Assembly: GCA_963855995.1 (NCBI GenBank)
Contig: OY979719.1
Span: 7,378,001-7,442,000 of the forward strand
Length of the DNA: 64,000 nt
Source: Muricea muricata
Taxonomy: Eukaryota > Cnidaria > Anthozoa > Malacalcyonacea > Plexauridae
Reading direction: 5' to 3'
Shown: positions 44,560 through 57,000 of the stretch, in pieces
How positions within the stretch are numbered: the stretch's first letter is position 1
Layout of the letters: each line of letters starts with the position of its first letter
Program-made: the position numbers and the translations under genes
Notes under the pieces: model-generated
Seen by the model: only the letters and a program-made list of their open reading frames with translations
What the model was told of the DNA's origin: nothing
Databases searched by the model: none

Positions 44560-47500
44560 ACAATAATAATGCCAAAACAATCCATTTACAGGTGTTTTCA
44601 ACCAAACACAACGCTTCGAATTGAGGAAAGTTTGTCTACTTGGGACGTTCTATTTGTAGGACGGGTAAGCGTGACATTTATAGTTAATTTGTATTCAAAC
44701 ACAAAAGCTGTGATATAGCAATGGTTTTATATTCTGCTGACTCACATCCTAGGAAAACAAAACGACAGCAAAAATCTGAAGTTTCATATAATCTTGACTT
44801 TCTTCGCGTCGTACTCTCTGTTAAGCCTTCAGCCTTAATTTATCCCGTAGTTCAGTAGATTTGATGAATAAACGTTGAAAATATATCATTGTTCAAGTCG
44901 TGTGTTGTCAACCAGTTTATTTATCTTTTATTGTTGTTTCTCAAGCTACCAATTGCTAAATGTAACGAACAACAAAATACATGAATACAATCATGATAAT
45001 ACAATCTGATAATGCATAATGAATAATGCATGACATGATTATTACTGTATAATGTATGTACATGTTGGATTTTATTATTCCTTAAACAATCTATATGCAT
45101 CAATCTTTTGAAAACCTTGACCCTTTCAGTTCTGGCATACCTAGGGCATTTCCTTTGTATATTTAATGAAGTATTGAAGTCCCTAATCACTGCCATTTGC
45201 TGAGCCAAAAAGAATCCTCTGTACTTTTTACATAAAATTTTTGTTCCAGATTTGTTTACTGTTTGCAGGCCAGGGTGCTAATTGAGAGGCTGGGTGAGAG
45301 GCAACTTGAAGGGGGTTTTTTCAGGGTTTTTCCTTAGATTTGGTTTTGCTGCTGGAAAGATTGAGTTAAGGTGAACTGCAGGTGTTGTGCAGGATCAGCT
45401 TGAAGTGGCTTTCTGATCATTATATACAACTACATGTATCATAACTAAAATGTTCAGTTTTTCTTGTGTTGTGAGATTATTTCCAGCCATTTTTTAGCTA
45501 TCAGTTTTCCATCTTTCCACCTGTGATGAATTTCACTCAAACAACTTTATTTTTAAGTATGTGGTCACTGAAAATGTTGGTGTGAAGATTGAGTTTCAAA
45601 TTGCAGTTCAAGAGTTTTAGATAGGGTTTTTATTGTACTAAAAATTCTCTGAATGAAACCATGACTCCATGGGGCTATTTAGGCAAGTGTCACATGTTCA
45701 TTATTTTTGTCCATGAGAAACGTCATATGGACATTGGTGGGTTGGGGTTAGGGGTTGGTGGCAGGTGGCACCTGTGACATTTCTCGGTTGCAAATTGTTG
45801 AAAATTTAGATAGTTTGTTGAAAATGTTTAGTATTTTGAAATCATCTGTACAAAGTACTGGTATACAAAAGTCCAGCAATCATATTTTTGAGAAATATTT
45901 GTGTGGTATCAGGTAGTGGTCTTGTATAATTTCAGAGATCACAGTTCTCAGTTTACATTGGGAACGACCTCATATCATCATAACAACAAATCATTTCATG
46001 ACTTCTTGTTACAAATTTAAATTTTATCATGAGAAATTATTTCATGCAAGTTGTAATTTTTTATGTGCGACAAATGCACTACTTGTAATTTGCCACCCAG
46101 AATCTGGGTGGCACATGACCGGCTCTGAGCCAAGGTTGCAAGCCTTTACCTGTGCCTGGCACTGCAGCCAAGACCCTGGTTGGAGCTGGTCACCCCCAGG
46201 TTTTGTGGGTAAATCGAATTATTCCCTTCTTTTTGCTTAGAGAGGGGTGGTAGAGTGGTGTTGTGTTTCTCGTATTCAATAAATAATTATTTTCAAGAAG
46301 AAATTACTAAGGAAGTTCATCAAAAATTTTACAGTTGCTCCTGGGATTCTTTTTCTATGCATGAAAGCTCAAGCACGTCCCTTGTTTTGTTGTTTCGTGT
46401 ATAAGAAAACCCACAACTTTTTAACCAAACAAAGAACTGATGTAAAAAGTGCTATCTTTGAAATTTTGATCACTTGTCAAACAATGTTAATAATCTTCTT
46501 CGAAAATGCAATAAATGACATTTTCTATATAAAAAATTTTCTGCAGGCATGCCACGTACAGAAGCACCCCCCCCCCCCCTATATACAACAACTAAATCAG
46601 AATTTAAGTCACAGAGTTGGAAGGTGTGTAATATAAAATAGCTACTAAGGTAATATGAATGCAAGTGCTTGTGGACTCAACAGTAATTATTTCCTGTTTC
46701 AAAGTCAGTTAAGTGATATTAGTAAAAATTTAAGGTATAAACATTTTACTGCTAAATTCACTCAAAACAATTTAAGATTTAATAACGAAACAATTGGCAG
46801 CACAGTGCTGTTGAAATGTTCCAACTATCTCTGCATAAAAAGTGAAAGCGAGTAATCTGATTGTTTTAGTAGAATAGGAGATAAAAAATTGTTCTTTAAG
46901 CCATTTTGTTAAAAAATTTGTCTACAAATACAGCAAAAAACTTTGGTACTCGCTATCTATTGACGAATAGATAGCGAGTAGAGTAGCCAATCAAATAACA
47001 GCGTTTGCAATAGTGTACCTAGTTTGATTCTACTCATAGAGTACGAAATATACCGAGCGTCCCAAAATAACTATACACTGTTTGGTTTCATGTAACGTAA
47101 AACCTATAAAAGCTCTTTAACTAAAGTAAAAGCATTGTATTAATAAAGGATCAATTATTATTATCTGTACGATATTGACAGGGGTTATTAATGTTTTAAA
47201 GTTGAACTACCATTTCTGAATCCAGTCTATTTCAGTCTATTTTACTTTCCAGTTACTATTCCAGTCTATTTTACTTGTTAACATTTTATATTTAAGCAAA
47301 AAGAATACATTTATGAACAAAATGATTATGTAATATATAAGTTTACTTATCAGGACAAGCCTGTCCTTGAACTTGTTTGCACCATTGTGCTATACCATGC
47401 TATTGTTTGTCGTGTTTGATACAAGTCCAAACTCTTTGGTCTTTTTTCACTGAGATAAAAAGAATTAAAGAAGAATGAAAGAATGAAAAAATAATCAATT

Positions 47501-47628
47501 GGGCCATGTGGAACTTCAGGCAGGGCCAACTGCTGTCAATTTTGTTTGATTCTGTGATTTTTATTTCGCCATTTTCTAAAAGTCCTTGCCATTTCAAACA
47601 TCAATATCGAGCGAAAGATAATATGTTA
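44560..47628. other. Long stretch without a supported gene
   Basis: It begins at the right border of the inverted repeat. The only distinct structures are a GC-richer patch near 46,090-46,215, a C run near 46,568-46,579 and a perfect 15-bp-arm hairpin at 46,947-46,980. Open frames here are short and lack domains or splice context. Confidence 0.4.
46947..46980. repeat. Perfect hairpin, 15-bp arms, 4-nt loop
   Basis: TACTCGCTATCTATT is followed by GACG and its exact inverse complement. It is isolated: no gene stop or transposon end is visible next to it. Confidence 0.75.
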
Positions 47629-47897
47629 CACAGTGTGTCCCAGAAAAAAGGCTACCCTTTGATGTCAAACGCTAGCGCCGCACGTTCGAATTTGAATGTT
47701 TTAATTCCCTAAAGAGCTCATTCTGTGTTATTTTTGCAGAACAAATTCAATTAACATGCAACGTAAGCATAAAAAATCTCTGTGCAGCAGAGAATTATGC
47801 ATTCTTGTGCTCATTAGAGAGTTAAAACATTCAAAGTCGAACGCTCGACACTGGCGCTTGATTTCAAATGGTAGCCTTTTTCTTGGGACACACTGTA
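47629..47897. mobile_element. Mariner-like MITE
   Basis: The ends ACAGTGTGTCCCAGAAAAAA and, inverted, TTCTTGGGACACACTGT enclose about 270 bp, with further inverted similarity inward (GGCTACC and GGTAGCC). TA dinucleotides lie next to both ends. CAGTGTGTCCC-type ends are usual for IS630/Tc1/mariner derivatives. There is no coding capacity. Confidence 0.68.
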
Positions 47898-48075
47898 TAC
47901 ATCAAAATCTAAGTTAATCCTTTGTAAATACAGTGCTTTTTATTTTTAGTGAAATAATTTTTATATATACTATGTTTTATGTTACATGAAATCAAACAGT
48001 GCATTTAGTTTTTCTATTTGATTGTATCATATATATGGCTGTTAATCTTTAGATGATTTTTTTCTTGATTTTTAG

Positions 48076-51000
48076 TGCCAAAATGTCTTTTTCAGCCAGT
48101 AGTTCACAAGCTGATGTTGCAGGTAAGTTTGGGGGTTAATTTTGGGAATCATTTATTTTTTAATGTTTTACTCCAATTCTATAAACAGCGCAAATATAAC
48201 TGTGCCGACATATAATGGTCTTTATCTGGTTCTTGAATTACCAGAAATTGGCCGCATTGTGATTATTAGACCACATTATTACACAACCATATTACAATCT
48301 TGAAATCTCTACGAGGTGATAATGGATAGTCAACTATCGTCTTTTAGAAATTGAGACCGAATTACCTCGCCAACGTACCCACCCTAAGGCGAATTAGTTG
48401 GCCAGCCTATAAAAATATAGATATTCTACCACTCAACTTCTTAAATAGTTATAAATATGTTTAGCATTTGGATGACTGTCCAATAAAGAAGAATAATAAA
48501 CAGACTGTACCGCCTTTGATGAAGAATATATACAATCTAACAACCATGACACAAATTATAGCGTGCAACGTGTCGTACAAGATTAAGCAGTTTTGGAAGC
48601 AAAAAGAAAACTTTATCATCTGGCCACGGACAGAATTTTTTGACCACTGATGGACATGAGATTAACAAATTAACCTACACTACTATTTTGGCAGAAATTT
48701 TTTTCACGAACCTTTAATAAAGTCCGATAATATGAGATTTTAGAGATTTTTTATGTAAAAATTGCATTACATGGATGGAAATTTTAGTTTCGAAGTCTGA
48801 CTTTTGTATTTAAGTGTCAACAATTAAAGCCATTTTGAAGTCAAATTTGACTTCTCGAAGTGTCACAAAAAGGGACAGCTTTCACGGTTTTGGCCAAGGC
48901 TTTTAACCGCACACTTCGTCAACGGCGAAGCACACATAAGCGCAGGAGAGCAAGGTCCATAAAAGTAAGGGCCCTTTACCCTCGCTCGGATCTTATTTCC
49001 CAAACTCGTCTGAGGCCTTACCCCTACCTGGCACCGCGTTCTGTCTCAAATTTTGGCAAAAAATAGGATTTGCTTGCTCTAATATACCTGTGTTAAGTAT
49101 TAATCAATAATTTACCTTACTTAGTGTAATTACCAGGGTTTGGTTGTATAAAAAAGTTATTAAAGTTAACTATGACAGTGGGAACGTCAACCTATCAACT
49201 GCATATTTTGTATTTGATCACTATTTGACTACAAAACAGTGATTAAAAAGTGATTTTTAAAGCGTGTTGTGAGCGTGGTGTCCTTGAACAATGTTTGCAA
49301 TTTTTTAATGAAAATGTTTGTTTTTAATTTTCAGATGATTCGAGTTCCGATGACTGGGAAGGTATGTCACTTTGCCAAAAATCGAATATATATGACATAA
49401 CTCTCTAAATTTGTGCATTACTACACCGGGTGTGTATAAAAAATAAACAAATTTGAAATCGCTCTCAACCTCCCGAATTTTGCCAACGAACGATTTGCTC
49501 GATTTATTAATCGAACAGTTATTTATCTTACTCAATTACCTGACTTGATATGAGCGTGGAGTCCTTGAACAATTTTTGCAATTTTCTATATTTTTTTTTA
49601 ATTTGGGGATGATCCGAGTTCCGCTGTATAATTCCAACATTAATTATTTTGGCAACAACAAAAAACACAAGGGTTGGTCAACGGAAAAACAATATTAGTT
49701 TTGTTATTAAGCTCAGATCCCAGTTAGAAGATCCCAGATATACTGTAATTGCGCTCCATTAGAAACACACTATATTCTTATGAGAAGAATGTAACCAGTT
49801 TATTTTGGGCAGTGGTCATGAAGTAAGTGCTACCCCAGGATGGATAATATTTTTAATTTTGTGAACAAAATTTTATTCCCCCTCAAGTTTGTCAGATAAT
49901 ATTTGGCACCCCATGGAGAGTATTGGTCGCAATGTTTTTTACACGGTCATAATATGGCCAAAAATATTGTCTTTCTATTAAACATGCGGTGTATAACAGA
50001 CATTGCTTGTATTGATTATTGTATATGATAACTATGTTGATACAAACACCGTTTTATGACCGTTCTCTTGGGGGTACCGATTGTTTTTTTGTACTGGTTA
50101 TTTTTACGTGATTTTTTTCCCACGGGAATTTGATGAATGTATGTTCAGGCTGAATTTTGGTAACCATTTATTATACCGTAGGCGAGGCGGAGTTTTAAAT
50201 TCACCCCGTTTCTGTTTTTTTTTTTCGGTGTCAGAAGTCGGTGCAGCGCTCATGGGTGATACCGCTGGGCACAAACCGCGTGAGCCGAGCTAAACACGGC
50301 GTTTAAACTCAATTTCCAGCGGAATATGTCAACAAAACGCGCATTTTAACATGTATGCTAGAACATCTAAACCGCAAGAAGGTTTTACGTGCAAAGATTC
50401 TCATGCAAATTGTTTTAAACGACAAATTCCACCGCGAAACTTCACCGAGGAGCGATGTATCGCAGTGAAGTTTTGAGAGCGTGTTTCCGTCATTTTCTGT
50501 TGTGTTTCCACTTTATAAGAAATTTACAAATTTCTACACGAGAATCAAACGCAAATTCTACTAAAATATCTATATACAAAACACAATTTTTAACATGTAA
50601 TAGAGAACAAAAAGAGAAAGGAAGGTTCTTTATCAAAACATTGCTCCAGAAATGTTTTAAAACGGCAAATTTTGATAGACTCCATCATTCCATGATCAAG
50701 GAGTGAGTCTAGGAAATGTGTTCCTAATTCTAATCACGAAGTATTCGTTGTGATTTTCTTGGTTGGTGACTTCCTTGGTTTTCTATACCTATGGTGAGAT
50801 GCTGATATTTCGTGCAAAATCATTTATTTGCTTGTGGGATCTCATACATTTATAAAAGGTAAGAGGCATTTAACATTCCAATTTCTGAAATACATATGTT
50901 AGTCCAAAGTTCCCAACAAATTATATCGTGGACACTTCAGGCAGAGTGCTACAGAATTGATTTAAATGATGCTATCAGGTTAATATATTTTTGTATTGTA

Positions 51001-54000
51001 TACACTTTTAGTAAAATTTTCTTTACTTGCAACTACCCAAAAATGAAACAGTCATATGTTGGTTGTATTATGACAAAAGAATATTGTTTAATATATGTAC
51101 TATGAAAGTCTTTAATTTAAATTAAATTCTGAAAAATGCAATCTTACTAGGACTCTGGGCAGAGTCTCTCAGACATTGATTTTTGGTTATTTTAGTGATT
51201 ACATAAGATGTGCTAGCAATGTCTTCACATGCCTTGGAAGGTGCCCTAATAATAACTGATTTAAAGGGAAATGGCAACAATATTTTTTATCATCTTATTT
51301 GAAAGAGACTCCAAAGCAATATATAGAAATCAATTACAGAATTTGTATATCTGCCGTATTTCATGAGATATTTTGACTTAAAATCTTTAGTTGTCCGCCA
51401 TCTTGGATGAGGGTCCTGAAGGGTAAAATGGGAACTGGGATTGACCCATTTTTTGCCTGGGAAAATGGGATTTGGGTTACTGGGACTGGGATTGTGCCAC
51501 TGGGAATGGGAAATAAAGTCCCCCAAATGGGAATGGGATTATGTCAATTAAGGTAATACGAGCTGATTTTCTTTTTTTGTAACGTTTTAAGACTTTTAAA
51601 ATGCATTGATGATGGCCTTTCATCATTTATGTAATTATTGATTATGACTATCTACTGCGTTTACTGCCAGCAGGTATGCGCTTGCGCCTGAAATTTTGTG
51701 TTTTTGAGTTGCGTCATATCAAAACGGAGGAGGCCCTGGTATGGAGGCCATGGCAGACACAGATATACAACTAGCAGCAAAATCGGGGATTGCACATTTA
51801 TTAGCGGCTAAAGACAGGAATCTAGTCAGGGCTGTGATTGGTTAACACTAACCCTAACCCCGATCCTAACCCTAACCCTTCATTTTAATTTTTTTTAAAA
51901 ATATTTTAAAGAACGAGAAATGCCTCATAGGGCGAAAAAAACAAAAACGTTGAAAAAAAAACAAAGAAAAAAAAATAAAACAAAATAGTCATAGGTTGGG
52001 AATCGAACTTGCAACCCTGTAACTGGTGCACAGTATAGCGGCCACACGAGCTCATCGAAACTTCACAATCTTTAATTATATTTATGTGTGATCTTATTTT
52101 AACCTGTGACAAGCCGGATTAGACTCCTGTCTTTAGCCGCTAGTAAATGTGCAATCCTCGATTTAGCTGCTAGTGATATAAATACAAATACACGAACTGT
52201 CATCGTTGAAATTAAACAGGGTCAGTTCAGCAATGTAATGAAATTTCCTCGATCCTATAAACCAGTGCTGGGAGGTAAAGGTCGAAGTAATAGTAGTCTT
52301 TCAATCAATAACTATTTCTTACTGACTGGGATTTTATCAAATTGGACTGGGATTTTTAATAAAAAGCCTACTGGGACTGGGATTTTGGCAAAAAGTTGGG
52401 TGGGAAATGGGATAGCGACCCCCCCTTCAGGACCCTCTTGGATATTTGTAGATATGCATGATACGTCACAACTGGGGTCATGCAATTTTTTTTCTTGCGA
52501 CACAATGATTAATCTTCTCCATTAACCACACACATGGTAAGTATTTCGGATTTCAGTACGAACTGAAAAGGTTTCACATTTTATTGGTGGTAGGTATTTA
52601 GAAGAAGCTTTGAATCGCTTATCCCTGTTGTTACGTCACTAAAACATTGTTAATGAGGTGAAAAATTAATAACAGATGGCGGACAGTTCGATTATTCAGG
52701 TGACAATATCTCCCAAAGTAAAACAGATATAAAAATTTTGTGAAAGACTTCTATATATTATTTTAGAGTCTCTTTCAAATGAGACAATAAAAAGTTTTGT
52801 TGCCATTTCCCTTTAAAAAGGAGTTCGTTGGGCAGAACAGAAATAAGTGAATATACCCCCTCCCCCCCCCCCCCCAATGAACGCTCTAGTTACAGCCCTG
52901 CCTGGCCTTGTGCCCATTTTCGTTTTGGCAGGCGGAGTGAACGCCTTAGCTGGCGCCTTGTTTTTTAATGTTTTATCAACGTAAGTAATAAATGAAAATA
53001 ACAAAAATGTAATTGCGTTGAAAAATATAAGTTGATTTATACAGTGTGGTTATTTACGTATAATGAAAATTTTTTATATAAATGTTGATGAAAAATTTCA
53101 TACGTCAGCCTGCATTTGGCTACCTTATATTGTAATGACCTGCATTAAAAAGACGTTGTGGAGATGTGACAAAGAATGTTCAGAAATTTTGTTGTACAGT
53201 TTCATTTTTTTGTTGTCATGATATTTAGCCAGGATACGAACATCACCGAAGTGTTTTTCAGTTGGGTCCTGCTATTATAAATATTACATAAACATTGATA
53301 ATTAACTATATATACAAGAGCCTGACATACATGTTTTTATTATTTACAATATTATGCAAACTTAGTACATTAAATATTACGTTAAAATAAGCATAGTGCA
53401 CAACCAAACAAGTACGCAACACATTGCATTACATTAAAAAACGATACGATACAATACAATACAATACAACACAATGTGTAACATTAAATATAATAGGATT
53501 CAATTTGTAGTGTATTTATTGACCAGATACCCACACAGTCTTTACCAAAAACAAAAAAGGACAAAAACTTAAGTTCAAGGAGCAAAATAAGAAAATACCT
53601 TAAGGAAATAACAAATAAACGCATTTAGTGGACAAAAGTAATGGATTTGGATATTATCTCTCAATTGTACTTCTCAGATAAGCTTTAAAGCTATGGAGTG
53701 CACGGGCGTTTTTGTTCTTTGAACTAAATTGTTGAAGTCAATAGAGGCTTCGTAGATTGGTTTTTGTTTCCCTTTGTTGCTATTCACTCTTGGTACATGT
53801 AGGTCGTTACTTCTTAGTGTGTTGTGGTTTTGTATACTAACATTTTTGGTTCGGTCAAAGTCTATTAGTCCATTGACACATTTGTAAATGAAGACGAATC
53901 GGTGGTTATGTCTTCTTGTCTTGAGGGATGTCCAGTTAAGTCGTTGTAAGGACGGTAATTGACAAATATCGTAGATGTTCATCAAGAATCAACTTCGCAG

Positions 54001-57000
54001 CTTTGTTATCCTGAGTTTGCAGAGATTCCATAAACGCAAAATTGTTTGTTTTCATCCCCCAGATGGCGTCAGCATAATCAAACAGTGGGTGGACCAGTGC
54101 TGGATATGTAAAGGACACAACGTGTTCCCAAATCTAGAGAATCCCTATTATACGTCGTAAAACGCCGATTCTTTGATTGACCTTTGATTGTGAACATGCT
54201 TATGCCAAGAAAAATGTTCACTGACAGTAATTCCAAGATATTTTATTGGCCTCTGACGTTGTGTCTTTTTACTTTAGACGATGATGATAACGTTAGAACA
54301 GGTTGTTATTGAGACAGTGTGAGACTGATTGCAAATCGGTGTTTAGTTGAGATTCAAGGTCTGTCACTGTCTTCGCAGAGTGGTAAAGTAGGATATCATA
54401 GTATGTTAAAGCAATATTCGTAGATGGCTTAGGATGAAAACCAAATTGGTCTGAAGTGATCAGATTGTTTTGCTGGAAGTACTCGTGTACTTGTTGATGT
54501 ACTATGTGTTCCAGTATTTTGCTTAAGATTGGCAGAATAGTTATAGGACTATAGTTATTAGGAGGTGTTGGATCATGATTTGTGAAGGGGAACAATCTTG
54601 ACCTTTTCCGGATATCTGGAAATGTTTGCGAAAATAAGGACGTATTAATAATCTTGGTAAGACCTGATACAATTGAGGAAGCATAATCTTTAATTTGATC
54701 CAATCTCGTGGCTTTGTTTGTTTTAAGAGCTGCGAGCTCTCGGAGAACGGTTTATTCGTCTACTACTTTAAACTCAAAGGTATAGGGAAGATTAACGAGC
54801 ATTGGCGGTGCTTTTGTTCCAAATGCTTGCTTAATTTTATTGGCTAATTTTGCCCCAATAGATGTAAAATAATCGTTAAAAGATTGTTGCAATAGATTTT
54901 TCATCCGTTACTGGTTCACTTCACTGATTATACATGAAGGGTTTTGCCGTGAAACATTACGTGATGTAAGCTCATGTAGTGTTTTTCACAGACCAGATGG
55001 ATTATCTTTTATGTTTTAACAGCTTTTTTGGCACGCCTGCTAATAGCCACAATATTGTACATAACTAATATAAACTAACACAAAAATAACATGATTTAAA
55101 AGCGTGCCAAAGTTGGAGAAGCTCAAACGAGACGAGGTCCCATGCATGGTGCTCACCATTGATTAGTCTTACGGGACAGTATAGACAAAACAACACATTA
55201 ATATAGACAGAGTAAGAAGTAAGATTGGGAAGGAAAGCAAGAAGTATAGTAGATTAAAATAGTAGAGAGAAGAACAACTGTATAGAAGAAATTATTCAGT
55301 GATGATCCATGAGTGTATGGGAACTCGGTAAGTGAGGAGCGTAAGCAGTGGCAGTAAGTTGGAGATAAGTCTTATGGAGGTTTGTTTTGAAGGAGGATGG
55401 AGTGTTAAAGCTGTTCGAAGGAGCAGTCTTACAAACATAATTCCATAGATTGACAATCCTAACAAAGTAGGAGCTTTGGAATCTTTAAAATGTGTTGACG
55501 TACGTTGATCATAGTAATTTACGACCAGTTCTCCTTCAAACGCCTAATACCTGTTATTCTTATCGATTTCACAAGTCCAGAATCCATCTTTTCCGCCATT
55601 CCACGGATTCCTTTAAAAATCCCCCAACTAGGACACCAAAATCGTTTATTTTCTAACTAAGACATTCTCTTGTTGTTACCTTTGGTATTTTTTGATAATG
55701 AATGTCGTTTCCACTTCCAACTAAGTTTTAACAACGTCCTATCGTGTTTATTGTATTTAAAAGTAATAGCGTGGTTCACCTTGAACATGGAACAGCTTTA
55801 TCGCAACTTTGTCTTAAAGTTCGTAAACTTTAATGAATAGCACTGCTCAATTTGATTACTTACTGCATAAATATCTTATAGAACTAATGCCATGGTTTGC
55901 ACTGTATAACGTGCGTAGTTGATGACCGACTGGGAGAGCGTTGGTTGGGTGTAAGGTGACTAAAAAATTTAAAAACTATACTGTCCGTATGCTCTATCTC
56001 ATACCATCCATTCATCTTTAATGGCAATATCTTTTGTTGAAAGTGTTTGAAGTTTGGATACACTACATTAACTATATAAAAATATTTCTCTTTAATAAAT
56101 TGACCATGCCAACTATGTCTGTCCAATATTTCCTGAAATACCATAATTAAATAATGGTCGGATATGTTTAGGCTAACTTTTGGTAATCATACATTTATCT
56201 TTTAACGTTTTATCCCCAATTTGAAACAAAATACATATAGAATGTTTCTCTGGTGAAATATTTTGCGATTTATACCCAAGCACAAGGGTCGGTCAACAGA
56301 AAAATATTAGTTAAAAGTAATGATGTACTATTATTGCGCTCCATTAGAAATGCACTACAATTTTTATGGGAAGAATGTAAGCAGTGTGTATTGGGGAGCG
56401 GTCATGAAGTAAGTGCTACGACGGGATGGAGAATATTTTTAATTTTGTCAACAAAATTTTATATCCCCTCAAGTTTGTCAGTTAATATTTGGTAGGCCTA
56501 CCCCATAGAGATGATGGAGCAATGTTTCATACCCACCATAAAATGACAAAAAAATATTATCTTTCTATGCAGTGCTTAACAGACGTTGCAAACAAAGTAC
56601 AAATAAAAGCAATTAAATAAAGTATAAAGGCATACTAAACTAGTAGTTGAACGAAACTAGTTGTTGGACAGAACCATTGATCTATTGCACAATATAGCAG
56701 ACAACAATACTTAAAAATGGATGCTTTGTGTTAGTTGTGTAGTAGTTTGCTGTGTAGTAGTTTCCCTTTCCCTTTTCGTTCATACACTCATCCTTATGGG
56801 CCCATGAGAAGGAATATAATGATGAAACAAATAGCAACTGCAAAGTAGACCAGCTGTGTAATGGTCAAATAGTTCGTGAGACAATGATGGCAGTGATGTA
56901 TGAAAAATGTTTGTATGTATGCAAAGTGATGTTTCAAAGCAGACCAGAACAGAAGCACAAACTAGAATTGGAACAAATAAATTTTGTTTCATGTCCCCTC

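Larger units (their letters stand above)
51409..52437. mobile_element. MITE nested in the Kolobok-type MITE
   Basis: The ends are GAGGGTCCTGAAGGG and its inverse CCCTTCAGGACCCTC. TTGGAT is directly repeated on both sides (51,403-51,408 and 52,438-52,443). Subterminal regions are packed with ACTGGGATTT/GGGAATGGGA repeats. Inside lies a further inverted pair at 51,766-51,827 and 52,116-52,176 (shared TGTCTTTAGCCGCTA). Confidence 0.72.
51265..52812. mobile_element. Kolobok-type MITE, itself containing nested insertions
   Basis: The ends AGGGAAATGGCAACAA and, inverted, TTGTTGCCATTTCCCT each abut TTAA (51,261-51,264 and 52,813-52,816). Inverted similarity runs about 145 bp inward, including CATTTGAAAGAGACTC and TGTCCGCCATC. 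TTAA with AGGG ends fits Kolobok. About 1 kb of its length is a second MITE at 51,409-52,437. Confidence 0.75.

Noticed and set aside
51990-52056. Genuine tRNA gene
   Set aside because: A- and B-box-like motifs are present but no acceptor-stem pairing was found, and it lies inside nested MITEs, so a SINE fragment is more likely.
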